NCBI GenBank assembly: GCA_009844085.1
Contig: VYCF01000073.1
Coordinates: forward strand, 1 to 64,000
Direction: 5' to 3'
Source: Gammaproteobacteria bacterium
Lineage (GTDB): Bacteria; Pseudomonadota; Gammaproteobacteria; Pseudomonadales; Pseudohongiellaceae
Length of the DNA stretch: 64,000 nucleotides
Shown here: piece after piece, positions 35,861-44,484 of the stretch
Numbering within the stretch: position 1 is the stretch's first letter
Layout: each line of letters opens with the position of its first letter
Translations under genes and position numbers: made by a program
Notes under the pieces: generated by a model
The model's database searches: none
Told to the model about the DNA's origin: nothing
The model's input: the letters and a program-made list of their open reading frames with translations, nothing else

Positions 35861-37420
35861 ATGTCCTGGCAAAAGGAAATTGACGAACTGCGCAAGCGGG
35901 AAGCCATCGCCCGGGAGATGGGCGGGGCCGAGCGCGTCAAGCGCCAGCACGACAATAATCGCCTTACGGTGCGCGAACGCATCGACGGGCTGGTGGACGA
36001 AGGCAGTTTTCACGAGATCGGCGCCATCGCCGGCCGCGCGGAATACGACGATGCGGGCGAGCGCAAGTCTTTCGTGCCGACCAATTTCGTGCTCGGCACG
36101 GCGGACATCAATGGCCGGCGCGTGGTCGTCGGCGGCGATGATTTCACCGTGCGCGGCGGCGCGGCCGACGCAAAGGTCGGCGACAAATCCGGTTACGGCG
36201 AAAAATACGCCCTTGAAATGCGCCTGCCGCTGGTCCGCCTGATCGACGGCAGCGGCGGCGGGGGCAGCGTCAAGACGATCGAGTTGGTGGGTTATTCCTA
36301 TATTCCCGCGCTGCACGGATTCGACACGACGATGGAACTGATGGGCCATGTGCCGGTGGTTTGCGCCTGCATGGGTTCGGTCGCGGGACTCGGCGCGGTG
36401 CGCGCGACGATTTCCCATTTCTCGCTGATGGTGAAGGACAGCAGCCAGTTGTTCGTGGCCGGCCCGCCCGTGGTCGAGCGCAGCTTCGGCAAACCCGTGG
36501 GCAAGAACGAACTCGACGGTTCCGAAATCCACGCCCATGGCAGCGGCGCCGTGGACAACGAAGTCGAAAGCGAGCAGGAGGCTTTCGAACTCATCGTGCG
36601 TTTCCTCTCCTACATGCCGCAAAACGTCTGGGAAACGCCGCCGCGCGGCGCGACGGACGATCCCGTCGACCGGCGCGAGGAATCGCTGATCGGCGTTATC
36701 CCGAGAGACCGGCGCGAGATGTACGCGGTGCACGACATCATCGAGGCCATCGTCGACCGGGATTCCTGGTTCGAAATCAGTCCGGGCTACGGACGCGCGC
36801 TGGCGGTGGGCCTTGCCCGCCTGCATGGCCGGCCCGTCGGCGTCATGGCGAACGACTGCCGGCATCACGGCGGCGCCGTCGACGCCGCGGCCTCGGAAAA
36901 GATGATGCGCTTCATCGACCTGTGCGACACCTTCCACTTGCCGGTGGTCAATCTGGTCGACAATCCGGGCTTCCTGATCGGCATCGAAGCCGAAGAGGCC
37001 GGCACGGTGCGGCTCGGCAGCCGCGCGCTGCTGGCGATGTACCAGTCCTCGGCGCCCTGGATCTCGGTGATCATCCGCCGCTGTTACGGCGTGGCGGGAG
37101 CGGGCCACGGCAAGTCGCACGGACTCAATCTGCGTTATGCCTGGCCTTCGGCGGACTGGGGTTCGCTGCCCATCGAAGGCGGAGTGCAGGCGGCCTACAA
37201 ACGGGATATCGAATCGGCGCCGGATCCGGATGCCCGGCGCAGGGAGCTCGAAGACATGATGGAAGTCTATCGCTCACCGCTGCGGACGGCGGAAGCATTC
37301 GGCATCGAGGAAATCATCGATCCGCGGGATACACGGCCGCTGCTGTGCGACTGGGTCGAACTTGCCTACAAGATCACCGCAACCCAGACCGGCCCCAAGC
37401 AACGCATCATTCGAAACTAG
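35861..37420 (+). CDS. Acyl-CoA carboxylase beta subunit (carboxyltransferase)
   Basis: 519 residues from ATG at 35861, typical of propionyl-/methylcrotonyl-CoA carboxylase beta chains. It has crotonase-like N and C halves. Oxyanion-forming glycine pairs appear in GGGGSVKTIELVGYSYIP and GAGHGKSHGLNLRYAWPSADWGSLPIEGG. No biotin-carrier or biotin-carboxylase gene lies next to it in the window; the alpha subunit must be elsewhere. An upstream in-frame start would overlap the tannase gene. Choice between propionyl-CoA, geranyl-CoA or other acyl is not possible. Confidence 0.9.
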   Translation: MSWQKEIDELRKREAIAREMGGAERVKRQHDNNRLTVRERIDGLVDEGSFHEIGAIAGRAEYDDAGERKSFVPTNFVLGTADINGRRVVVGGDDFTVRGGAADAKVGDKSGYGEKYALEMRLPLVRLIDGSGGGGSVKTIELVGYSYIPALHGFDTTMELMGHVPVVCACMGSVAGLGAVRATISHFSLMVKDSSQLFVAGPPVVERSFGKPVGKNELDGSEIHAHGSGAVDNEVESEQEAFELIVRFLSYMPQNVWETPPRGATDDPVDRREESLIGVIPRDRREMYAVHDIIEAIVDRDSWFEISPGYGRALAVGLARLHGRPVGVMANDCRHHGGAVDAAASEKMMRFIDLCDTFHLPVVNLVDNPGFLIGIEAEEAGTVRLGSRALLAMYQSSAPWISVIIRRCYGVAGAGHGKSHGLNLRYAWPSADWGSLPIEGGVQAAYKRDIESAPDPDARRRELEDMMEVYRSPLRTAEAFGIEEIIDPRDTRPLLCDWVELAYKITATQTGPKQRIIRN

Positions 37421-37432
37421 CTGAAGTCGGAT

Positions 37433-38824
37433 TTATTCGATGGCGCCGGCGGCTTCGAGGAGGGCTGCAACGGAGGCGTAGCGGCGTTCCCTGGCGAAGG
37501 CAAGGGCTGTCTCGCCGTTGGCGTCGGCCTGGTTGGGGTCGACGCCGGCTTGCAGGGCGATGCTTACGGCTTCGCGGACGAAGTCTTCCTGGCTTTGGTC
37601 GAGTTGGCCCGCACGGCGTTCGGGTGTGCCCCAGCTCAGGCGCAGGCGGCGGTGGCCCATGCCGGCGGCCGCCATGAGCAGGTTTATGTCGCCTTCTTCG
37701 GCCTGGTAGTTTTCGCCGCGGCGCTGGGCGGGGTAGCTGACATTGTTGACGGTGAACGGGTCGGCGCCAGCGGCCAGCAACGCCTGCATGATTTCGGGCT
37801 CGGCGAAGCGGGCGGCAAGCCAAAGCGGTGTCGAGCCGATCAATGCGTCGTGGAAGTTGTAGTCGGTGGTCTGGCGGCGGACCGGGGTCGGTTTTTCGAT
37901 GGCTGCTTCGGTGTCGGCGCCATGGGCGAGCAGGATTTCCACGGCGGCCAGGTTGCCGCGCAGCACGGCAGCGTGCAAGGCGGTGTGGCCCGGGCCGTTG
38001 CCGTTCACGTCGGCGCCGGCCTCAAGCAATGTTTCGAGCAAGGCAGGATTGTCGCCGTGGACCGCCATGATCAGCGGCGTAGTGCCGAAGGCGTTGCCTT
38101 CGTTGATCTCGCTGCCTGCCGCGACGAGCAATTGCGCCGAACGCAGGTCGCCGGCGCGGGCGGCGAACATCAGCGCGGTGTTGCCGCCTTCCTCTATCCA
38201 GTACATGTAGGCGGGATGGCTGTCCTGCTCCTTTTCGGACTTGACGAATTGCTCGCGTACGAGCGATCGGGCGTGGACGTCGGCGCCGAATTCAATCAGG
38301 GCCGCCACGGCTTCGGCGTGGCCGCGATTCGCCGCCCACATCAGCGCGGTCTGTTCGCGTGTAACCGCGGCGTCGGGGTTCGCGCCCGCGGCGAGCAGCG
38401 CTCGCACGACATCGCCATTGCCGCTTTGCGCGGCGGTCATGACGATGGTTTCACCGGAGAAAAGCGCGATATTGGGGTCGGCCCCGGCTTCGAGCAGCAG
38501 GTTCGCCATTTCCAGGCTGCCGTTTTCGGCGGCGAGCCAAAGCGGAGTCGCGCCGAGATCGGTGGCGGCGTTGACGTCCGCGTTCGAATCGATCAGGAGG
38601 CCGGCGGCCGCGGCGTTGTCGTGATAGCCCGCCCAATGCAGGGCGGTGCTGCCGTCGCCGTAGATGGCATTTGGATTGACGCCGTCTTCGACCAGGGCCT
38701 GCAGGCGCTCCCAGTCGGCGTCCTTCGCCGCGCTGACGGTCGGCGGCATGACCTGGGCAATGGCTTGGGCCGCGCACAGGCATGCGGCAATCAGGAACAG
38801 CGATCGCAAATCACGCATTGCCAT
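37433..38824 (-). CDS. Secreted ankyrin-repeat protein
   Basis: 463 residues with a signal peptide (LFLIAACLCAAQAIAQ) and about nine ankyrin repeats, each with the TPLHxAA-type turn (for example TALHWAGYHDNAAAAGLLIDSN). It is exported, so it binds a partner in the periplasm or at the surface. It is 15 bp downstream of DUF1552, and DUF1592 follows upstream, giving an ankyrin/DUF1552/DUF1592 series. Such series occur in planctomycetes and marine gammaproteobacteria; function unknown. It converges on the carboxylase gene at 37420. Confidence 0.9.
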   Translation of the reverse strand: MAMRDLRSLFLIAACLCAAQAIAQVMPPTVSAAKDADWERLQALVEDGVNPNAIYGDGSTALHWAGYHDNAAAAGLLIDSNADVNAATDLGATPLWLAAENGSLEMANLLLEAGADPNIALFSGETIVMTAAQSGNGDVVRALLAAGANPDAAVTREQTALMWAANRGHAEAVAALIEFGADVHARSLVREQFVKSEKEQDSHPAYMYWIEEGGNTALMFAARAGDLRSAQLLVAAGSEINEGNAFGTTPLIMAVHGDNPALLETLLEAGADVNGNGPGHTALHAAVLRGNLAAVEILLAHGADTEAAIEKPTPVRRQTTDYNFHDALIGSTPLWLAARFAEPEIMQALLAAGADPFTVNNVSYPAQRRGENYQAEEGDINLLMAAAGMGHRRLRLSWGTPERRAGQLDQSQEDFVREAVSIALQAGVDPNQADANGETALAFARERRYASVAALLEAAGAIE

Positions 38825-38839
38825 GATCGCCGCGCCCGG

Positions 38840-40171
38840 TCAGATCGTGATGGGCCCGGTACTGCCGCCCAGTTGGTCGATGTGGACGCCGAACTTCGAC
38901 AGCAGGCTCAGATGCAAATCCGCCATGGTCGGCTCTTCGGGGTAATGCAGGTGTTCGCCGCCCCGGAGCCAGCCGGCACCGCCGCCGAGCAGGAGCACCG
39001 GCAGATTGTTGCCCGCATGGAAGGTGCTGTTGGAAATGCCTGCGCCATAGAGAATCGTCATATTGTCGAGCAGGCTGCCGTCGCCGTCAGGAATCGCCGC
39101 CAGCTTGTCGAGATAGTTGGTGAACAGGCTGACATGGTAGGTATTGATCTTCGACATGCGCTCGATCAGTTCCGGCGCATTGTTGTGATGCGACAGTGGA
39201 TGGTGCGCGTCGGGCACACCGATCTGCGGATACGGGCGCGCGCTCTGTTCCTTGCTCATCATGAAGGTGATGACCCGGGTCAGGTCGGTCTGCAAGGCTA
39301 GCACCTGCAAATCCTGCATCAGCGCCATGTGGTCCTCGAACTCCGGCGGCACGCCCGCGGGCTGGTCGAGTTCCGGCAGTTCCATGTCGATCTGCTCTTC
39401 GGCTTTCTGGATGCGCCGTTCGATGTCGCGCACCGACTCGGCATAACCGCCGACGAGATGGCGGTCTCCGGCGCCGAGTTTCGATTCGAGCGCATTCAAT
39501 TTGTCGAGTACTGCATCGAGAATGCTCGACTGCTGTTGCAGCCGCGCCGCGCGCGCCTCCTTCGCCGTGCTGCCGCTATCGCCGAACAGCCGCTCGAAAA
39601 CGGCGCGCGGATTGTGTTCGGTAGGCAGCGGTTCGGTCTTGCCGCGCCATGACAGGGTGTGGGTGTATACGCAACTCAGGTTGACGGTGCAGGCGCCGGC
39701 GAGCGCCGGAGCGTCCATCGACAATTCGAGCGAGGCGACCTGGGTTTCCCGGCCGAGCTTGTCGGCGAGCAACTGGTCCATTGAAACGTCGGCGAGAATT
39801 TCGGTCTCGTTGCGGCCGCCGCGGGTGACGCCGGTCAGGAAGGAGCCGCCGGCGCCGGCGTGGGCGATGTTCCAGTTGGCCTTGAGGCCGGAGAACACGA
39901 GCATCTTCTCGCGGTATTTCGCCAGCGGCTCGAGTACCGGAGTCAGTTCGAAATCCCTGCCGAAAGTTGCCGGCGACCAATATTCCATCGCCATGCCGTT
40001 GGGGATGTAGACGGTCTGGAAGCGATGCGCGGGAGCCGGCGCCTGGGCCAGGGCCGGGACCATGGCATCGAGCATGGGCAGCGCGAGCGCCGCGCCAGCG
40101 CCTTTCAGCAAGCTGCGGCGCGATAGCGATTTGCAGGTTAGATAAGGAGTCGCGTTTTGCTTGTGCGTCAT
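38840..40171 (-). CDS. DUF1552 protein with Tat signal
   Basis: 443 residues from ATG at 40171 (MTHKQNATPYLTCKSLSRRSLLKGAGAALALP). An earlier ATG at 40228 adds 19 residues. The twin-arginine motif SRRSLLKG marks export as a folded, likely cofactor-containing protein. The body matches DUF1552 (FSGLKANWNIAHAGAGGSFLTGVTRG, ILYGAGISNSTFHAGNNLPVLLLGGGAGWLRGGEHLHY). DUF1552 genes pair with DUF1592 genes across several phyla. The reaction is unknown. A REP-like repeat separates it from DUF1592. Confidence 0.93.
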   Translation of the reverse strand: MTHKQNATPYLTCKSLSRRSLLKGAGAALALPMLDAMVPALAQAPAPAHRFQTVYIPNGMAMEYWSPATFGRDFELTPVLEPLAKYREKMLVFSGLKANWNIAHAGAGGSFLTGVTRGGRNETEILADVSMDQLLADKLGRETQVASLELSMDAPALAGACTVNLSCVYTHTLSWRGKTEPLPTEHNPRAVFERLFGDSGSTAKEARAARLQQQSSILDAVLDKLNALESKLGAGDRHLVGGYAESVRDIERRIQKAEEQIDMELPELDQPAGVPPEFEDHMALMQDLQVLALQTDLTRVITFMMSKEQSARPYPQIGVPDAHHPLSHHNNAPELIERMSKINTYHVSLFTNYLDKLAAIPDGDGSLLDNMTILYGAGISNSTFHAGNNLPVLLLGGGAGWLRGGEHLHYPEEPTMADLHLSLLSKFGVHIDQLGGSTGPITI

Positions 40172-40243
40172 TCGCGTCAACCCTGCACTGCTGTTGTTTG
40201 CGCCATTGTACATGTATCGGGGCCTCATACCAGCCTTGAAGTT

Positions 40244-40330
40244 GTCATCCTGCGCGAAGCGAAGCGGAGTCGCAGGATCTCTTCGGTTTTGCGTCGACTC
40301 AACGAGATTCTGCGACTTCGCGCAGAATGA
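40244..40330. repeat. REP-like palindrome pair in head-to-head orientation
   Basis: Two arms face each other. A long form occupies 40244-40280 (GTCATCCTGCGCGAAGCG at its start). A shorter inverted form occupies 40303-40330 and ends AGAATGAC. Each arm is itself palindromic, with ATCCTGCG/CGCAGGAT in one and ATTCTGCG/CGCAGAAT in the other. The C/T and G/A changes keep the pairing. It lies 11 bp after the DUF1592 stop and 73 bp before the DUF1552 start. It matches 50606-50682 and 37-151. Confidence 0.8.
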
Positions 40331-40340
40331 CGAAGCAGTT

Positions 40341-42743
40341 TCAATTGCTCATGCGAAACGGCTCGCTCCGGACTATGCCGAGCACGATGGCGGACCAGCG
40401 ATAATCCTGTTCGGCGGCCTCGCGCACGATGCGCCGGATCACCGGCTGATCGTAATAGTCGACCCTGCGCCCGAGGGCATAGGTCATCAACTTCTCCGTC
40501 ACGGTATGGGCGAACTGGTCGGGGCGGTTGAGCATCCAGTCGCGCAGGTCGGCGAAACCGCTGAATTCGACGCCACCGGGATAAGTGCCGTTCGGATCGA
40601 CCGGATTGCCGGCCTCGTCAAAATCGCGCCAGGCGCCGATCACATCGAAATTCTCCAGCGCGAATCCGAGCGGATCGATGATCACGTGGCAACTCGAACA
40701 GACCGGATCCACGCTATGCTGGGCCAGCCGCTCGCGGATCGATTCCGGCGCCACGCCTCCGGCCTCGGCCAGAACCGGAACGTTCGGCGGCGGTGGCGCA
40801 GGCGGCGTACCGAGCAGATTGTCGAGAAGCCATTTGCCGCGCAATACCGGCGAGGTGCGGCCGGGATAGGAAGTCACCGCCAGCAGGGCGCCGTTGCCGA
40901 GCAAACCGCCGCGTTTGCCGGTATCGGGAATTTCCGCCTTGCGGAAGCGGCTGCCGTAGACGCCGTCGATGCCGTAATGCCGCGCCAGTCGCTCGTTGAC
41001 GAAGGTATAGTCGGCGCCGAGCAGGTCGAGGATGCTCGCGTCGTTGCGCAAACCATCGGCGATGAACATTTCGGTTTCGCGCTCGAAGGCCTCGATCAGG
41101 CTGACGTCGTATTCGGGGAAGATGACGGTATCGATCACCGCCTCGTCGAGCCGGCGCAGGTTCAGCCATTGCGCCGCAAAATCATCGACCAGCGTCTCGA
41201 TTGCGCGCCGGTCGGCGAGCAGCCGGCGCGCCTGTTGCGTATAAACGTTCGGATCGGAAAGGCGCCCCGCTTCGGCCAGGCGCAGCAATTCCTCGTCGGG
41301 TGCGCTGCTCCAGAGGAAGTAGGACAGCCGCGAGGCCAGTTCGAGGTCGCTCAGTTCATGGACGCCTTCGGCCTGTGCAGGCCGCTCGTAACTGCGAACG
41401 AGAAACTCCGGGTCGGAAAGCAGGTATTCGAGCGCGAACTGGATACCGGCATCGAAACTGCCCCCTTGCTCCCGCCCCTCGCGGAAGAAGCCGAGCAGCA
41501 AGTCGGTGTCGCCGACGTCGACCGGCCGGCGGTAGGCGCGCCGGGCCATGGCGGCGAGAATCTCGCTTGCGCAGGCGAGTTCTTCGGCTCCACTGCCGGG
41601 ATAACACGAGAAGATGTGCGCCCGGCTGGGCGAATCGGTATTCGCTGCGAAACTCCCGTAAGGACCGCCGATTTCGATGGCGTGCACCTTCTGGTAGTCG
41701 AGATAGACTTCGTCGTTCGCCAGCAGCCGGCCGCCCTGGTTCGGCTGCGGGACGCCCTCCTCGTCGACTTGCTGGCGCACATAGGAAGCAGTCACCACGT
41801 GGGGTCCGGCGGTAACGGGCGCGACCACCTCGAGCCCTTCGCCCGCCCCGTACAACATGTATTGCTCCCAGTCGACGCTGCCGGATTCCCCGGTTCCCGT
41901 GAAACTGAGCGGCGCGGGAATTCCCGGCGCGTCGCCGCCGACGCTGAAGCGTTCGAGCAGGCGGCCGTCTAGACGAATTTCAAGCATCTGCTCCCAGCCG
42001 AGCCCCTTGATGTAATCCTGGTAGTTGGTTTCGAGTTGCACGCCGATCCGGTAGTCGCCGTCAACCGGGAAATAATGTTCCGCGGAGACGCCGCCGCGGG
42101 AGCCGAAAGGCATGTCGTCGTTCTGCCGCCAATCCTGGCTCATGTACAGGGGAATCTCGTAAGTCGTCGAGGTCGGTCCCGCGGGCGGCAGACCGACCGC
42201 GAGCCGGGTCACCTGCCGCGCCACCGACATGTAGCGTTCCATATGGGCGGTGGTGAAAGGTAGCGAGGCGCCGATATTGTCGAAACTGCCGTCGGCGGTG
42301 GGGTCGCCCGGCAACAGTTCCATCACATCGACATCAATCCCCAATAACTCATTGATTGTATTGTTGTATTCGTATCGATTCATCCGATGCAGCGGCGTCA
42401 CCCGGCCCGGATTCGGATCGGCGGCCCAGGCCGCGTCGAGTTCCGATTCGAGCCAGGACGTCATGACTTCGTACATCTCGAACGGCGGCCGCGGCATGCC
42501 CTCCGGCGGCATCATGTGCGCCCGCAATTTCCTCACCATGCGCTCGAGTTCATCGGCGAATTCGCCGGGGCGGCTGAAATCAACGCTCTGCAAGGAAAGC
42601 TCGGCCTCCTGCAGAAAATCGTTGTGGCAAGCCAGGCAATAGGTGTTCACCGTCCGCCGCATTTCCGCCGCCGAGAACGCGGAATCCTGGGCCACTGAAA
42701 CCGTAGAGCCCAAAACACCCAAGATCAAACACGGGATAGCCAA
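40341..42743 (-). CDS. DUF1592/DUF1588/DUF1585 protein with cytochrome-type haem sites
   Basis: About 800 residues from a TTG at 42743, which gives a signal peptide (LAIPCLILGVLGSTVSVAQ). The long upstream frame to 43028 overlaps the carboxylesterase gene and is not used. One CxxCH (CLACH) comes just after the signal and a second (CSSCH) near the DUF1588 domain. The C-terminal DUF1585 region has MTYALGRRVDYYD. The architecture is typical of the PSD1/PSCyt group. Haem and DUF1552 partnership suggest periplasmic redox chemistry on an unknown substrate. The start codon is the least certain point. Confidence 0.85.
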   Translation of the reverse strand: MAIPCLILGVLGSTVSVAQDSAFSAAEMRRTVNTYCLACHNDFLQEAELSLQSVDFSRPGEFADELERMVRKLRAHMMPPEGMPRPPFEMYEVMTSWLESELDAAWAADPNPGRVTPLHRMNRYEYNNTINELLGIDVDVMELLPGDPTADGSFDNIGASLPFTTAHMERYMSVARQVTRLAVGLPPAGPTSTTYEIPLYMSQDWRQNDDMPFGSRGGVSAEHYFPVDGDYRIGVQLETNYQDYIKGLGWEQMLEIRLDGRLLERFSVGGDAPGIPAPLSFTGTGESGSVDWEQYMLYGAGEGLEVVAPVTAGPHVVTASYVRQQVDEEGVPQPNQGGRLLANDEVYLDYQKVHAIEIGGPYGSFAANTDSPSRAHIFSCYPGSGAEELACASEILAAMARRAYRRPVDVGDTDLLLGFFREGREQGGSFDAGIQFALEYLLSDPEFLVRSYERPAQAEGVHELSDLELASRLSYFLWSSAPDEELLRLAEAGRLSDPNVYTQQARRLLADRRAIETLVDDFAAQWLNLRRLDEAVIDTVIFPEYDVSLIEAFERETEMFIADGLRNDASILDLLGADYTFVNERLARHYGIDGVYGSRFRKAEIPDTGKRGGLLGNGALLAVTSYPGRTSPVLRGKWLLDNLLGTPPAPPPPNVPVLAEAGGVAPESIRERLAQHSVDPVCSSCHVIIDPLGFALENFDVIGAWRDFDEAGNPVDPNGTYPGGVEFSGFADLRDWMLNRPDQFAHTVTEKLMTYALGRRVDYYDQPVIRRIVREAAEQDYRWSAIVLGIVRSEPFRMSN

Positions 42744-42788
42744 AACCTTGGCATTGATAAAACGGAGCGGTGAAAGAACCTTAACTTT

Positions 42789-42845
42789 GCACGACGTGAG
42801 TCCCCGTCGGGTGGCGCCCCCCGACGGCGACGGATCGAAGCCACC
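42789..42845 (+). repeat. Border element without GGA core (empty-site-like)
   Basis: The borders GCACGACGTGAGTC (42789-42802) and GGATCGAAGCCACC (42832-42845) closely match those of the structured repeat at 22701-22836. Between them lies only an 8-bp hairpin (CCGTCGGG at 42804-42811, CCCGACGG at 42820-42827), with no 53-bp core. It sits between the carboxylesterase stop (42848) and the DUF1592 start (42743). It may be an element from which the core was lost, or the ancestral form into which the core was inserted. Confidence 0.7.
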
Positions 42846-42847
42846 TG

Positions 42848-44446
42848 TCACTGGGAGATCCCACGCAAATACAACTCTTCCAGAAACTCCAGTTGCTCCG
42901 CCTTCGGATGCACCTCGGCCCGCACTTCGGCATCGAGAATCTGCACCACGTCCGCTTCCGGGTCGTAGGCCGGCCATTCCGGCAGGCCCGGGCCGTTCGG
43001 GTCGCCGTTGGCGGCGAAATTCACCCAATAACCGGCGACGGTTTCCGCCAACGCCCGGTCGGCGTCATCCCAATCAAGGCCGACCAGATCGAGATTGTCA
43101 AAGACATAGGCGAGATCGCCTGAATGATATGCCCCGAAACTGCGTACGCCGCCGTTTCCGGTCAGATCGGGATCTTCGTGTACATACAACCGGAATACCG
43201 GCGCCGGGCGGCTGAAGTAATAGACGAAGGCCGGGTCACCATGGCTGCCGGCGAGCCTGGCCCACATGCGGGTGTCGAGCAGGAAGGCGTTGTCTCCCAT
43301 GATTTCCTTGCGGGCGTCGAGCGGAGAAAGGTCGAGCGCGGCGGGATACAGGTCCTTGATCGCGCCGGCCTCGCCGCCGAAAGCGCCTTCGAGATAGCTG
43401 TCGAGTTCGACTTCGCTGATTGGCGCCGCAGTATGCTGAAGGCCGTAATACTCATCCGACATGCCGCCAACCATAACTGGAATCCGGTTGTGTCCGCCGC
43501 TCGCAAACACATCGTAGGGGCGGTCCGGCACAACCCAACCGTCGATCACGGGGCCAGTCGCAGCGCCTGGCGTTGCAATCAACTGTTCTGCGGGAATCGC
43601 GCGCAACCGCGCCAGGGCCTCCGCGTCATCGCCGCCGATAACGCCGAGGTTTTCCGCGTAGACATTGCCGGCGGCATGGCCCTGCTCAAGATCACGATCG
43701 AGCTTGATGCAGACCGGCGACTGACCGATTACACGATCGACCAGACCCTCGGCAAGAGGCGAAGTTTGCAACAGGCAGACATCGGTCCCGCCCGCCGACT
43801 GGCCGAATATGGTCACGCGCTCCGGATCGCCGCCGAATCCCGCGACGTTGTCCCTGACCCATTCAAGCGCGGCGAGTTGATCGAGCAGGCCATAGTTTCC
43901 GGAAGAGTTTTCCGCCGATTCCTCGCTCAGGGCCGGATGCGAGAAAAATCCGAGCGGACCGAGCCGGTAATTCGCAGTGACGATCACCGCCCCGCGCGCC
44001 GCGAGATTGGCGCCGTCGAAAATGCGCGCTCCCGCGTGACCGGTCGTGTTGCCGCCGCCGTGATACCAGACCATGACCGGCAGGCGCTCGCCGGCTTCGG
44101 CGGCGCCGGTGTAAAGGTTCAGATACAGGCAATCCTCGGAACGATGCAGATTGCCCCGGGCGTAAAGCGACGCATCGGAATTGCGCGCCTGCCAGCAGGC
44201 CGGCCCGATGCGGTCCGCGTCTTTCACGCCGGCGAATGGAATCGGCGCGGCGGGCGGACGCCAGCGCAATTCGCCCACCGGCGGCGCGGCGAAGGCGATA
44301 CCCTCGAAGACGGTTACCTCGGGCTGATGCGCCGAGGCGAAGCCCCGCAACACGCCGCTTTCGGTTTCGACTTCGCTAACGTCGGCAAAGGCCGCGCCCG
44401 CACAAGCGGCCGCCGCCAGCAATATGGCGATCATTCTGACTTTCAT
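42848..44446 (-). CDS. Secreted type-B carboxylesterase
   Basis: 532 residues of the carboxylesterase/cholinesterase family with a signal peptide. The nucleophile elbow GQSAGGTDVCLLQTSPLAEG is clear, and VMVWYHGGGNTTGHAGARIFDG is the oxyanion-hole region. Ser, the acid and His of the triad can be expected in the usual order; I verified only the Ser motif by eye. It hydrolyses ester substrates. It lies between DUF3500 and the DUF1592 gene, with the latter 104 bp downstream. Confidence 0.9.
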   Translation of the reverse strand: MKVRMIAILLAAAACAGAAFADVSEVETESGVLRGFASAHQPEVTVFEGIAFAAPPVGELRWRPPAAPIPFAGVKDADRIGPACWQARNSDASLYARGNLHRSEDCLYLNLYTGAAEAGERLPVMVWYHGGGNTTGHAGARIFDGANLAARGAVIVTANYRLGPLGFFSHPALSEESAENSSGNYGLLDQLAALEWVRDNVAGFGGDPERVTIFGQSAGGTDVCLLQTSPLAEGLVDRVIGQSPVCIKLDRDLEQGHAAGNVYAENLGVIGGDDAEALARLRAIPAEQLIATPGAATGPVIDGWVVPDRPYDVFASGGHNRIPVMVGGMSDEYYGLQHTAAPISEVELDSYLEGAFGGEAGAIKDLYPAALDLSPLDARKEIMGDNAFLLDTRMWARLAGSHGDPAFVYYFSRPAPVFRLYVHEDPDLTGNGGVRSFGAYHSGDLAYVFDNLDLVGLDWDDADRALAETVAGYWVNFAANGDPNGPGLPEWPAYDPEADVVQILDAEVRAEVHPKAEQLEFLEELYLRGISQ

Positions 44447-44484
44447 GGCGTCATCCGATTCCCGTTTTCCTGTTGATTTTCCAA

